A stretch of DNA of 64,000 bases from Ichthyophis bannanicus (lineage: Eukaryota > Chordata > Amphibia > Gymnophiona > Ichthyophiidae), in contig CM066031.1 in the NCBI GenBank assembly GCA_033557465.1, positions 1,232,165,312-1,232,229,311 of the forward strand, in the 5' to 3' direction. The notes beneath the pieces are model-generated. The model did not search any database. It saw only the letters and a list, made by a program, of their open reading frames with translations, and was not told the DNA's origin. Below are positions 20,289 to 30,530 of this stretch, one piece after another (position 1 is the first letter of the stretch; each line of letters opens with the position of its first letter). The position numbers were made by a program, and so were the translations under genes.

Positions 20289-22736
20289 ATGCTAGAAAAA
20301 GAATCAACCACCAAAATTCCCAAGATTACCAGCTTTCTTCTTCCATCGACGAAAATTCAAGCTGTCTCAGAATCAGAAGTTTTGAATGTGAATGACGCGG
20401 CTACTCCACATCTTTTGGATACTACTGACACTACTCCTCAAACTTCCGATACTGCTGATGTTACTCCACAACCCGATGTACCTGAGGAGAATATTTCTAG
20501 TTCTCCACCACCACCACCTCATGATGTGGGTCTCTGGAAAACATTCCTTCCAGCTTCTGACGTCGATTATTGGATTGTTAATGGTCCAGCTGCATGTCAA
20601 CATCACGATGATAGTTTCATGTCATCAGAAAGAACTATGGGAAATAGAACACGCCGTTTTGCGAAGGAATTTCTTTACGGACGAAAAGCAAATGATGAGA
20701 AGTATTACCGAGACTGGCTGCTTTATTCGCCATCAAATGGGAACATTTACTGTTTTTTCTGTAAGTTGCTTTCAAGGTCCACGTCGCAGTTTGCCTCCTG
20801 TGGATTCAACGATTGGAGCAACTGCGGTAAAGTGATCAAGCTTCACGAAAGTAGTGCAGAACACCGAGCATCACTCAGTTCCTGGTTAGCACGTGTTTCA
20901 GCGAAAGGGTGCATCGACGAAAAGCTTCAGAAACAGATGAACGAAGAGAAGATATATTGGCAGTCAGTTCTTCGGCGTGTTGTTGAAGTGATAAAGTTCC
21001 TTGCTCAACGTGGCCTAGCATTTCGAGGAGATACCGAATTATTTGGTTCTGTGCAAAACGGAAACTATCTGGGAATTTTGGAACTTTTAGCCAAATTCGA
21101 CCCCTTCCTTGCCGACCATATATCTCGTTTTGGAAATAAAGGAAGTGGAAAAATTAGCTATTTGTCTTCCACTTTATGTGATGAACTCATCGAGCAAATG
21201 GGACAAGACGTGTTGGCTGTCATTTTAAATGAAATTCACGACGCGAAGTACTATTCCATATGTATTGATTCCACTCCAGACGTTAGTCACATTGACCAAC
21301 TAACTTTTATTGTGCGCTACGTTAACAAGTTTGGTGAAACAACTGAACGGTTTCTAAAATTCTTTCCAATTGAAAGTCACAAAGCCGACAGCCTTTACCA
21401 AGATGTGTTGAATATACTAAATGAAATGTCATTGTCTCTGGATAACTGCCGAGGACAAAGCTACGACAACGCAGCAAACATGGCTGGGAAATACGCCGGT
21501 CTCCAAGCAAAACTGAGGGAAATTAACCCAATGGCTGACTACATACCTTGTGCAGCACATTCATTAAATTTGGTTGGAGTTGCTAGTGTAAATTGCTGTC
21601 TGGACGCTGTTAACTTTTTTGGTCTCGTCCAAGAACTGTATGCGTTTTCGGTTGGTTCAACAAAGCGGTGGAGTTCATTGACATCAGGACTCACACCGAA
21701 CGACGAAAATGGACGAATTCTGACTTTGAAAACTTTATCATCTACCCGTTGGCATTGCCATTCAGAGTCTGTGAAAGCACTACATCTCAACTATGCCAAC
21801 ATCTATACTATGCTGAATAGTATCGCAGAAAATGAAGACGAGAAGGGTGATGCCCGACGCTTAGCAGCAGCCTTGGCGGGTAAAATGTGTCTGTTGGAAA
21901 CCGCATTCATGTGTGTTCTGTGGCACAAGATCTTGCAGCGATGTCAAAAAATCAACACTGCCTTGCAAAGTGTGTCTATTGACATCAGTGTCGGCGTTTC
22001 TTTGTTTACTTCTTTGGAAACATTCGTTGCTGGAATGCGTGATGACTTCGACAACCTGGAGAAAGAAGCAAAAGAGCTCATGGAGGACATCCAACAAGAC
22101 TACACCTCTCGTTTCATTCGGAATCGACCAAAAAGATGCCAGGTTTTTGAAGAAGCAGGTGAGCCGAATGCTGCTTTACAAGGTGCACAAAAATTCCGTG
22201 TTGAGAGTGTATATGTCATACTTGACAAACTGCTTGCATGTTTATCTCAACGCCGGAATGCTTACAAGCAGATTTCTGAAGACTTTGCTTTCATCAAATC
22301 ACTGAAGGAGAATGATGTTGGCTCTCTCAGAGAAGATGTAATCCATTTGCAGCAAAAATACAATTGTGATCTGGAAAGCGGGTGTGAAGAGGAATTTGTG
22401 GCATTTTCTGGAATGGCCGCGGATTTGAATTTGGATCGTGACCCCCAAAACCTACTGAAATGGCTGAAAAAAAATCCTGTAGTGGATTCAACATTTCCGA
22501 ATGTTTCCACTGCCCTCCGCTTGTTTTCAACGCTTCCCGTGACTATCTGCGAAGGGGAACGTTCTTTTTCAAAGCTTTCCCTGATAAAAAATAGATTTCG
22601 TTCTACGATGACGCAGAAAAGACTGAATTCTCTGGCAGTCATGTCAATTGAAAATGACGTTACTTCTGCGTTGACTTTTGATACAATTATTGAAAAGTTT
22701 TCACAAACTAAATCGCGAAAGAAAACATTTTTGTAA
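20289..22736 (+). CDS. hAT transposase with TTF-type zinc finger, 815 codons
   Basis: It would bind the element's ends and cut and paste it by the RNase H-fold hAT mechanism in the nucleus. The N-terminus has the PKITSFLLPS block. Residues 140-195 form a TTF/ZMYM-like zinc finger (C155xxC158 ... H186x5H192). The catalytic fold has D327 in SICIDSTPDVSH and D393 in GQSYDNAANMAG, then CAAHSLNL at 421-428. The C-terminal dimerisation region (about 730-800) reads ICEGERSFSKLSLIKNRFR, with a Glu fitting the third acidic residue. Length suits the Tip100/ZMYM-like hAT group, and no internal stop interrupts the frame. An ATG at 20247 in the same frame opens MKKYESGASK, a start typical of this family, but is cut by TGA at 20277-20279. 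Translation would therefore need the ATG at 20289, losing about 14 residues. Confidence 0.9.
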   Translation: MLEKESTTKIPKITSFLLPSTKIQAVSESEVLNVNDAATPHLLDTTDTTPQTSDTADVTPQPDVPEENISSSPPPPPHDVGLWKTFLPASDVDYWIVNGPAACQHHDDSFMSSERTMGNRTRRFAKEFLYGRKANDEKYYRDWLLYSPSNGNIYCFFCKLLSRSTSQFASCGFNDWSNCGKVIKLHESSAEHRASLSSWLARVSAKGCIDEKLQKQMNEEKIYWQSVLRRVVEVIKFLAQRGLAFRGDTELFGSVQNGNYLGILELLAKFDPFLADHISRFGNKGSGKISYLSSTLCDELIEQMGQDVLAVILNEIHDAKYYSICIDSTPDVSHIDQLTFIVRYVNKFGETTERFLKFFPIESHKADSLYQDVLNILNEMSLSLDNCRGQSYDNAANMAGKYAGLQAKLREINPMADYIPCAAHSLNLVGVASVNCCLDAVNFFGLVQELYAFSVGSTKRWSSLTSGLTPNDENGRILTLKTLSSTRWHCHSESVKALHLNYANIYTMLNSIAENEDEKGDARRLAAALAGKMCLLETAFMCVLWHKILQRCQKINTALQSVSIDISVGVSLFTSLETFVAGMRDDFDNLEKEAKELMEDIQQDYTSRFIRNRPKRCQVFEEAGEPNAALQGAQKFRVESVYVILDKLLACLSQRRNAYKQISEDFAFIKSLKENDVGSLREDVIHLQQKYNCDLESGCEEEFVAFSGMAADLNLDRDPQNLLKWLKKNPVVDSTFPNVSTALRLFSTLPVTICEGERSFSKLSLIKNRFRSTMTQKRLNSLAVMSIENDVTSALTFDTIIEKFSQTKSRKKTFL

Positions 22737-22739
22737 GTG

Positions 22740-22995
22740 GTAACTGGGCTGATGGGGGGTTAGGACTGGTAATGGGTTATAGGGGGGGCTTAAACTGAAA
22801 ATGGGGTGATGGGGTGATGGGGGGTTAGGACTGGAAGTGGGTTGATGGGGGGCTAGGACTGGTATTGGGTTGGGGGTTGCTAGGACTGGAAATGGGCTGA
22901 TGGGTGGCTAGGACTGGAAATGGGCTGATGCAGGGACTAGAAGGGAATGGATGCTGGGTGAGGCTGGAACTAGAAGGGAGCTGATGTTGGGGGAG
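22740..22995 (+). repeat. Minisatellite in the hAT 3' region
   Basis: Several imperfect copies of a roughly 30-bp unit around GGACTGGAAATGGGCTGATG follow the transposase stop directly. A remnant of the same unit (GATTGGAAATGGGCTGG) is present in the relative at about 39325-39345. Confidence 0.65.
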
Positions 22996-23978
22996 GATTA
23001 GAATGGGATGGGGCTGGAAGAGTAAAATGGAGAAGGGAAAAATATTTTGTGTGTGAGGGATAAAAAATCTACAATTGGCCGGGTACTGGGAGAGTAAGTG
23101 GGGATTGAGGATGGAGGGGTAAAATTTGAGTGGATGAAATAGGAATGAGGAAAGAGCAAAAGGAGAAAGATTAGTATGTTAAAGCAGATGTAGAGAGAGA
23201 ATGGAAAAAAACTAGAAGAGAGAAGAAAGGACAAATGGACAGCAGATGATGGAGAGTTAGCAGAAGACACGAAGAAACCAGAAGAAAGTGGCTGGAGCAA
23301 TTGCAGCTGGAAAAAAATGCAGAAAAGGTAGAAAAATATCTCTTTATTTTGAATTTATTAATTGGAATATGTCAGCTCTGGTAAATGTGCATCATTAAAG
23401 TCTGCGCTTTGTTTAGTACAAGAACAAATTAATGTATAGTTTTATTTCTACAGTGTTGTACATTCCAAGTTTGGCTTTTGGGATTCCCAGTTTAATTATT
23501 GTCTTCCTGTTTCTAAATTGTGATTACTTGTTTGGTGATGGTCTATGTTCTGCATGTGTAACTGAGCTGAGGTGTTCTGTTTATATAATTCCTATTTGAC
23601 ATTGCCACTTGTTCTCTTTCCCCAGTAGGTCATGTTTTGTTGTTCTCTGAAATGTATTGGTTTAATATTTGCAGTGTTGCCTTTTGATTGGTAGAGTATG
23701 GTGCTTTGTAAGTCCTGGTAGTGCTGTTAGGATATGGCAGGTTTGCTATGGGTTGGCACTGGATTATAGTAATGTAGAAATCTTTTAGTCTTTCTTTATC
23801 CATACACTCATTAAGAGGCACGTTTACTAAAAGTTAGTATATGGTAACATTATGCAAATAGTTATGCAAATGAGGCCCCCTTATGCAAATGAGGCCCCGC
23901 ACCCCCCTTGGGCCGCCCCTGCTGGGGGCCCACAATTTTTGTTGGCGTAGGGCCTCACTCAAGGTAAATCCGGCCCTG
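22996..23978 (+). other. hAT 3' untranslated region and right end
   Basis: No gene. Positions 23270-23497 are nearly identical to 39370-39600 in the second family member. Two close copies of TTATGCAAATGAGGCCCC occur at 23861-23898 just before the right terminus. Confidence 0.7.
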
Positions 23979-24391
23979 GCCTCGAGAATGTCCTGGAGCC
24001 CCGATAATTCTTTGGAAGACGAAGCCTCCCGCCGGGGCAATTTTGCCAGTGCAGAATCCTCAAGGGCAACGCCAGAGGCATCTCGATGCTTAGAAGGAGA
24101 TCTACCCTTTGAGGACCGGCTAGTCTTGTGTTTAGTTACCTGAGATCCATGGGAGGAAGACGAAGCCCTGGAAGACGTTGATGCTACCGAAGTTGCATCA
24201 GAGGGAAACAGGGTACTGAGCTTGGCAGCTCGGTTATGTCGACCTCTCTTGGACATCATGGCACAGGCCATACATTCCGAGATGGAATGATCAGGACCTA
24301 AACATTTTAGACACCACTCATGGGTGTCGGTGACGCAGATGGTACCGCCACACTTGGTGCACTTTTTAAAACCCGAAGAGGGTTTTTCCAT
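23979..24391 (-). pseudogene. DIRS gag-like protein, N-terminal part
   Basis: The gag frame starts at 24391 (MEKPSSGFKKCTKCGG). It has a Cys/His cluster (CxxC ... C..C ... H ... CMAC) suggesting a zinc-binding head, then a Ser- and Arg-rich stretch, and runs into the target duplication of the hAT element at 23986. The same residues (LEA) resume at 19189, so one gag frame was split. Any frame past 23979 leftward enters hAT sequence. Confidence 0.75.
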
Positions 24392-24570
24392 TGTGGAAAA
24401 AAACGGGAAAAATATACTAAGAATTTTTTTTTTTTTTTAAAGAAAAGAAAGAAAGAAAGAAAAACCGGCGGTACTGGTAAAGCGTCGAGGAAGGCAGACG
24501 CAACCACAAAAAAGAAGGAAAATTTTCTGCGGTGACAGGAACATGACCTGCTGGCTCCGCAGAAAATGAA

Positions 24571-24735
24571 GAACTGGAGAGAGGCAGTTGGGAAAGGCGG
24601 GAAGGCAGCACGCAGGCACTGTGGGATGCTCCCAAAGGCTTTCTGATTGGACGCTGGGGAGCGTTCCCGCGCAGGCTCTGTCGGTACCGACGATACCCAT
24701 ATGTGATGACTACATTCCTGCTTTTCCTGGAGATT
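24571..24735. repeat. DIRS inverted terminal repeat, 5' copy
   Basis: Partner of 14330-14495. It lies upstream of the gag start and would carry the element's promoter and transcription start. Confidence 0.85.
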
Positions 24736-24739
24736 AGGT

Positions 24740-25395
24740 ACATCACCATTTGCATACTACTGGAGGTAGTTCTGGGTACTTCATTTATAAAGGTGCATAA
24801 ACATAAAATGGGAGCCTTTTTGGACTTTTCACATACGTATCCTGTTATACATCCAGGCCCGTGATGGGGGTGGGGGGGGGGGGAAGGGTTATCCATGTTG
24901 TTTTCCCTTCTCTCTCTGTACTGTTCTGTGATTATATATTTGAACGTCAGTTTGGGAAATCCTGATGGGTTTCTGACATGCTAGACTGGTTGAAAGCAAA
25001 CATGACCAGAGGATGTACCACTGCATTATAACCGCACACATGCATCCTACTTTTTGGAGATGTGGGGTAGTGGCTTGATCAAATCTCTGCTGCAATGCAA
25101 AGATTATGCTAGTGTTTCTGCAAAATCCACCCCCAGTTGAAAATATTGGTATATTTGCATTGACAAACTTGCAGTGATATGGGCACTGAAGCAAAGTTTT
25201 GACGAATCCCACCAAGTTGTGATCTGAGGATGCAACAGTTGCTATTTTTGCTATATGGAGAAAATGAATTCAGAGCTTGTTGATTTCTCTACTCTTTTAA
25301 CATCCATTCCTTTTGCTAAATGAACAAAAAGATAAAATGCTATTAAAGAAGAGATGAACAAAGTCAGGAAAGGTTGCTATAGTAACAGTTTACAA
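24740..25395. other. Unassigned spacer
   Basis: No gene or repeat recognised. A poly-G run lies at about 24868-24882. Confidence 0.45.
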
Positions 25396-25399
25396 AGTT

Positions 25400-25665
25400 G
25401 TCTGAGATAGGGAAAGTATGTCAAGCGCCTTCTCTGACCCTTTTCAAATCCAGACTGAAAAGTCACCTCTTCGCTGCTGCTTTCGGATCTTGACTCACCT
25501 GGTCTCCTTTGTGTTTCTTTACCATTCTCCCTAGCTGTATCCCATGTCTACAGCTACTGTGTTGTCTGTCTTGACTAGATTGTAAGTTCTGATGAGCAGG
25601 GTCCGTCTTTTACATGTATCTGTGCAGTGCTGCATGCGTCTTGTAGAGATATAGAAATGATCAGT
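25400..25665 (+). mobile_element. L2-like LINE 3' end
   Basis: Translation gives the FKSRLKSHLFAAAF block that closes L2/Jockey-type polymerases. The 3'UTR resembles the L2 pattern TAGATTGTAAGTTC ... GCAGGGTCCGTCTTTTA. The fragment is 5' truncated. Confidence 0.6.
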
Positions 25666-25792
25666 AGAAACTGTAGCATATGTACATATGAGAGATCCAT
25701 GTATTTAATTTTCAATTTGCTTGCTGTTTTTATTACTGTTATCTTCCCCTTAGACAGCACTGGCATGGTTGCTATACCATAGGCATCATTGT

Positions 25793-25850
25793 AAACATAG
25801 AAACATAAAAGCAGATAACGACCATCAAGTCTGCCCTTCCATGTGAACCA
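25793..25850 (-). mobile_element. CR1 3' tail fragment, minus strand
   Basis: The reverse complement reads GGCAGACTTGATGGTCG ... TTTATGTTTCTATG, the 3' terminus of the CR1 subfamily whose plus-strand copy follows at 25870. Confidence 0.6.
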
Positions 25851-25869
25851 CTAAAAGTCTTAGTATAAT

Positions 25870-28040
25870 GCTAACAGCGGATTGGTGTATGTCATCTTAC
25901 CAATGGGCCAAGACCTCAGGGAGTCATTAGTGGGATGGGAACAGCTGGGGGATGTAGAAAAACAGTGGGCAAAACTGAAAGGGGGTATTTTAAAGGCAAC
26001 CAACCTTTTTGTTAAAATGGTAAATAAAGGCAAAAGGAACAGGAGACCGCTATGGTTTTCGAAGTAGCTGAAAAAGTGAAGAAAAAGAGGGAGGCCTTCA
26101 TGAAATACAAGAGATCACAGAGAGAGGAAGACAGGCATCTGTATCTGGAAAAACTTAGAGAAGCTAGCAAAGTAGTCAAGAAGGCAAAGATTCAAAAGGA
26201 GGAGGAAATAGCCAATGCAATAAAATGGGGGGATAAGACATTTTTCAGATATATTAGTGAGAAGAGGAAGGGCAAAAGTGGTATTGTCAGACTCAAGGGT
26301 GCAGGGGGGGAATATGTAGAAGCTGATAAGGATAAAGCGGAATTGCTTAACAAATATTTTTGTTCTGTGTTCACAGATGAAGAACCAGGAGCAGGACCTC
26401 AGAAAACACCCACAAATAAGAACAGAAGCGAGGGACATCTTGAACAATTTTCAGAAGACTGTGTTCGTGAGAAACTAGCTCAACTTACAGTAGACAAAGC
26501 GATGGGACCGGATGGGATACACCCTAGAATACTGAGGGAACTTGGGGACGTTCTAGCAACTCCACTGACTGACCTTTTCAATGCCTCGTTGGAGTCGGGA
26601 GTGGTGCCAAAGGACTGGAGAGAGGCTCATGTGGTGCCTTTACACAAAAGCGGAAGTAAGGATGTGGTTGAAAACTACAGGCCGGTTAGTTTAACTTCAG
26701 TGGTGAATAAATTATTGGAAACGCTGCTGAAAGAGAAAATAGTGAGGTTTCTGGAGTCTGGCAGATTACAGGATCCGAGGCAGCATGGATTCACCAGAGG
26801 CAGGTCTTGTCAGACAAATCTGATTGATTTCTTTGACTGGGTGACCAGGGAGTTAGACCGAGGGAGAGCTCTAGATGTGATGTATTTAGATTTCAGTAAA
26901 GCCTTTGACACTGTTCCTCACAGGCGACTTAAAAACAAACTGAGCACCCTAGGGATGGACCCTAAAGTTACTGCTTGGGTTAGAAATTGGTTGGGTGGGA
27001 GGCGACAAAGAGTACAAGTAAATGGAGCTCACTCTGAGGAGAAGGATGTTACCAGTGGTGTGCCCCAGGGATCTGTCCTTGGTCCGATTCTTTTTAACAT
27101 CTTTGTTAGTGATATAGCGGAAGGGCTATCGGGTAAGGTTTGCCTCTTTGCGGATGATACCAAAATCTGCAATAGAGTAGACACCCAGGAAGGTGTAGAT
27201 AACATGAGGAGGGATCTAGCTAAGCTTGAAGAATGGTCTAGAATTTGGCAGCTGGGATTTAATGTTAAAAAATGTAAGGTCATGCATTTGGGCTGCAGCA
27301 ATCCAAGGGAGCAATACAGTATAGGAGGTGAAGTACTTTTGTCCACTAAAGAAGAGCGGGACCTAGGCGTGGTTGTGTCTGATGATCTTAAAGTAGCTAA
27401 ACAGGTAGAAAAGGCGACGGCAAAAGCTAGAAGGATGCTTGGGTGCATACGGAGAGGAATGGCTAGCAGAAAAAAGGAGGTGATAATGCCTCTGTATAAG
27501 TCTTTGGTGCGACCTCATTTGGAGTATGGTGTGCAATTCTGGAGACCGCACCTTCAAAAGGATGTGAACAGGATGGAGTCGGTGCAGAGGGTTGCTACTA
27601 AAATGATTAATGGGCTTCATTATAAAGCATATGAGGACAGACTAAAGGATCTTAATATGTACACCTTAGAGGAAAGGCGGGATAGAGGTGATATGATTGA
27701 GATGCTTAAATACCTCCGTGGCATAAATGTGCAAGGAGAGAGCCTCTTTCAATTGAAAGCAAGTTCTGCAACGAGGGGACATGGGATGAGGGTGAAGGGA
27801 GATAGATTCAGGAGTGATATGCGGAAATATTTCTTTACGGAAAGAGTAGTGGATCCATGGAATAGTCTCCCAGTGGAGGTGGTAGAGATGAGGACAGTAA
27901 CTGAATTCAAAAAGCATGGGACCAACACAGAGGATCTCTAAAGGTAAAAAGTGGACTGTTGTAGTTGTTGTTATGGAAGGACAGACTAGATGGGCCTTGT
28001 GGTCTTTTTCTGTCATCATGTTTCTATGTTTCTATCTTGA
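25870..28040 (+). mobile_element. CR1 LINE, 5'-truncated, long RT frame
   Basis: The copy begins in the linker before the RT domain; the endonuclease is missing. One frameshift near 26055 separates an opening frame (25882-26067) from the main frame. The 3' end is a short repeat, CATGTTTCTATGTTTCTAT, at 28018-28036. It is the least decayed member of this subfamily in the window and a reference for the relic at 4815-6345. Confidence 0.9.
26052..27941 (+). CDS. CR1 reverse transcriptase, 629 codons
   Basis: The domain order is a basic linker (EAFMKYKRSQREEDRHLYL), then a pre-RT block LLNKYFCSVFTDE near residue 100 and VDKAMGPDGIHPRIL near 150. The fingers contain VENYRPVSLTSV near 210, the palm FSKAFDTVPHRRL near 285 and SGVPQGSVLGPILFN near 340, and the catalytic box is CLFADDTKI near 368. 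The thumb and C-terminus include KVMHLGCSNPREQY and NMYTLEERRDRGDMIEMLKYL. The frame is open throughout, but the N-terminal endonuclease is absent and the true start lies upstream beyond a frameshift. It is unlikely to move on its own. Confidence 0.88.
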   Translation: MVFEVAEKVKKKREAFMKYKRSQREEDRHLYLEKLREASKVVKKAKIQKEEEIANAIKWGDKTFFRYISEKRKGKSGIVRLKGAGGEYVEADKDKAELLNKYFCSVFTDEEPGAGPQKTPTNKNRSEGHLEQFSEDCVREKLAQLTVDKAMGPDGIHPRILRELGDVLATPLTDLFNASLESGVVPKDWREAHVVPLHKSGSKDVVENYRPVSLTSVVNKLLETLLKEKIVRFLESGRLQDPRQHGFTRGRSCQTNLIDFFDWVTRELDRGRALDVMYLDFSKAFDTVPHRRLKNKLSTLGMDPKVTAWVRNWLGGRRQRVQVNGAHSEEKDVTSGVPQGSVLGPILFNIFVSDIAEGLSGKVCLFADDTKICNRVDTQEGVDNMRRDLAKLEEWSRIWQLGFNVKKCKVMHLGCSNPREQYSIGGEVLLSTKEERDLGVVVSDDLKVAKQVEKATAKARRMLGCIRRGMASRKKEVIMPLYKSLVRPHLEYGVQFWRPHLQKDVNRMESVQRVATKMINGLHYKAYEDRLKDLNMYTLEERRDRGDMIEMLKYLRGINVQGESLFQLKASSATRGHGMRVKGDRFRSDMRKYFFTERVVDPWNSLPVEVVEMRTVTEFKKHGTNTEDL

Positions 28041-28146
28041 AGTGGGAAACTCCTACACTGAACAAAGCTGCATTACATGAAGGCATATTTTAGACAGTAT
28101 GTGGAGATGAGAACTGAGACATCAAGGTCATGACATACACAATTCT

Positions 28147-28660
28147 GACAGAGCCCTTTCTAAAATAAGAACATATGATATGCCATACTGGGTCAGACCA
28201 AAGGTCCATCAAGCCCGGTATCCTGTTTCCAGCAGTGGCCAATCCACGTCACAAGTACCTGACAGATTCCCAAAAGGTAGACTGATTCCATGCTGCTTGT
28301 TCCAGGGGTAAGCAGTGGATTTCCCGATCAACTTTAATAATAGCTTAGGGACCTTTCCTCCAGGAACTCGTCCAAAGCTCTTTTAAACCTAGCTACAGCT
28401 ACACTAACAGCAGTTACTACATCCTCTGGAAATGAATTCCAGAGTTTGATTACGTGTTGAGTGAAAAAATATATTGTTCAATTTGTCTTAATGTGCTACA
28501 CTGTAGCTTCATTGCGTATCCCTTAGTCTTTCTATTTTCTGAAGGAGTAAGCGACCGATCTATGTTTACCCATTCTACTCCATTCATTATTTTATAGACG
28601 TCTATCATATCTCCCTTCAGCCGCCTCTTTTCCAAGTTGAAGAGTGTACAGTAAAAGTGC
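28147..28660 (-). mobile_element. CR1 LINE 3' fragment, minus strand
   Basis: Starting from CATAAGAACATA-like tail sequence, it contains the 3'UTR (CAGTGGCCAATCCACGTC) and the end of the RT frame (EKRRLKGDMIDVYKIM near 28600). It is the same subfamily as 12921-14226 in opposite orientation. Confidence 0.85.
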
Positions 28661-29560
28661 AGGTGTATTTTCCAGCCATTGCAAACCGACACATAAATGC
28701 TGCCAATTAGCTACAGTTCTTACTATCTTCATCTAATTACAACTTGGAGGGGGGATAAACAATGGGGTATTAAAGTGGATAACCCCCTTAACCCTTTTAT
28801 AAAGAGCTGGTAGAAAAGAACACTTTTTAAAAACCTAAGTGTGCCAGGGAGCGGCTATAAATTCCAACATGGACAATTGCAGTCATATGTGTGTATTCCC
28901 TATATGAAACAGGGAATACACATGTAGATTCTGACCTTCCCTTGCCACTCCCGAACCATACCCTTGACATGCCCCCTTACAATTTCTATGTAAGGCCATC
29001 CACATGTAAGTTCAGCCACTTCTAAAATTGCCATTTACATTAAGGATGCCATTCCTACATGTCAATGCCTGATTTTGCGTGTGGAAATTGTGCAAAAGGC
29101 TTCTAAAATAACACCCCTAATGAATTAATAAATTGCTAATCTGCCAATTTAAATATAGGGCCATAAAGTGACCAAAATCAAAAGAAATGAAAAATCGGTA
29201 TTATCTGACAGCTATTTGCTGGGTTTGGTAAATGAGTCTTTGTCTGTTTCTAGGGAAACGGTTTTCACCTTTTTAATAATTACGGTCATGGGGTACCCCT
29301 AATTGTATGTCAGTAGAATGGTCAAAGACTGAAGAGCCTTGAAAATGAGCAATCTTCTCTCTACTCCCAGGCTCTTGTTTAGGAAAGAGGAACCTTACGG
29401 GGACAGTACACTGGGACTTTTACACTGCCACTTTCAACGCATCCATTGCTGATATTTTTACAAACTGCTCAATTAACTATCAAATAAGGTAAGAAAAATT
29501 ATTCTGAAGTATCTTTAGGAAGAATGTTTTGGTATTATTTCACACGCGTCCAAATGGTAC
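28661..29560. other. Unassigned spacer
   Basis: Mostly AT-rich. A fragment at 29035-29125 resembles the family ending GGCTTCTAAAATAACACCCC; otherwise no feature recognised. Confidence 0.4.
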
Positions 29561-29571
29561 ATGCTAACCTA

Positions 29572-29993
29572 TGAATTAACACACATTAAGGGATCCTTTC
29601 CTTAAATGCTGCCAACCAGGTAATGCACGTTTTAGCGTGCAGTGGCCACGGTGAATGCTAACACGCAGACATGCCAGCTGCCAGCCACCAGAACACGCAT
29701 TAACTTGCGACTGCATGTTAATGCAGAGAGTGGGTAGCTAAGGGGCAAAGTGTGGGGTTGAAGAGTATATTGCAGTTACCACAGGTGTCATTAGTGCAAG
29801 CTCACTGTCAATGTGACTTGCGTCACACATTAGTGTACACATTTATGCATTAACTATCGGGAACATGCTGGTCATTCTCCCAACAGTTACCGAAGAGGAT
29901 TTGCACTTAATGCGCATTAAAAACGCATGTTAAGTGCAAGACCTTAATCTGATTTGGTGAAAAGGTCCCTAGGTCAATTAATGTGTGTTAAGA
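29572..29993. mobile_element. MITE-like repeat with TTAA-flanked termini
   Basis: The left end TTAACACACATTAAGGGATCC and the right end, read in reverse as TTAACACACATTAATTGACC, are inverted. Each begins TTAA, the piggyBac-type target. The interior has many GCATTAA words and small palindromes. Without coding sequence the piggyBac assignment is tentative. Confidence 0.4.
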
Positions 29994-30239
29994 GAATTTT
30001 GTCTTAAAATTTTTGCTATTAAAATGAAAATGTGAAATGAACTGAAATTTTTTTTTGTGGGTAAACTCTGAAAATTATTCAAAATCAAAAAATATTTTTC
30101 TAAGCAGGTACGTTCCTTAGTTAAGAGTAGCCCCTCTTTTAAGCCTTTTTTCATGTTATATATTTGAGATACTAGTTTTTGTATAGATGCAAGAAGATGA
30201 AATAAATTTAGACTTCAAACAATAACTACATTGTCAGGT

Positions 30240-30530
30240 CAATATTCAGAGAGAATTTGAGGGTCACATCATCGCTAATGGGCGTTTCTTCTTTTCCTCT
30301 CTCATATTCCCTTTGGTCTCACCACCGTATTCTTCAATGTCTTTGGAATTTTACTGCTGTGCTATGCGCCTCCAGACCTATTGTATTCATATCCTTTTGT
30401 CCTATATTTGCTTATCATTTCATGTTTTGCTTTTCCTATTATTGTAAACTTTGATGATTGTTAACTTTGATGACTGTTAACTGAATTGCGGTATATCGAA
30501 TTCTGCAAATAAATTAATAAATCATCTGGA
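30240..30530 (+). repeat. LINE-type 3'UTR fragment
   Basis: The fragment ends ATTGCGGTATATCGAATTC and AATAAATTAATAAA, preceded by duplicated TGTAAACTTTGATGA-type words, like tails of Jockey/L2-type LINEs. No coding blocks remain. Confidence 0.35.

Larger units (their letters stand above)
19190..23978 (+). mobile_element. Autonomous-type hAT transposon, 4789 bp, with TTF zinc-finger transposase
   Basis: The ends are a 16-bp perfect inverted repeat, CAGGGCCGGATTTACC, flanked by a perfect 8-bp target duplication GCCTCGAG (19182-19189 and 23979-23986). The duplication places it inside the DIRS gag, whose frame resumes on the far side. Within are a GC-rich promoter-like leader, a possible 5' intron, an 815-codon transposase frame (20289-22736) and a 3' region with a short minisatellite. 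A subterminal GGCGTAGGGCC box lies at 19225-19235 and 23944-23954 in the same orientation. A second family member lies at 36503-39709. Confidence 0.95.
14310..24738 (-). mobile_element. DIRS-type tyrosine-recombinase retrotransposon, split by a hAT element
   Basis: This minus-strand element has inverted terminal repeats of about 165 bp (14330-14495 against 24571-24735, both with a TCGGTACCGAC core) and an internal complementary region at 14589-14692. It encodes a gag-like protein, RT plus RNase H, and a tyrosine recombinase. DIRS elements integrate through a recombinase and not an integrase, which fits the absence of a target duplication. Without the hAT insertion (19190-23978) it would be about 5.6 kb, a normal DIRS size. 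Frameshifts in RT and recombinase make it non-autonomous. Confidence 0.9.
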
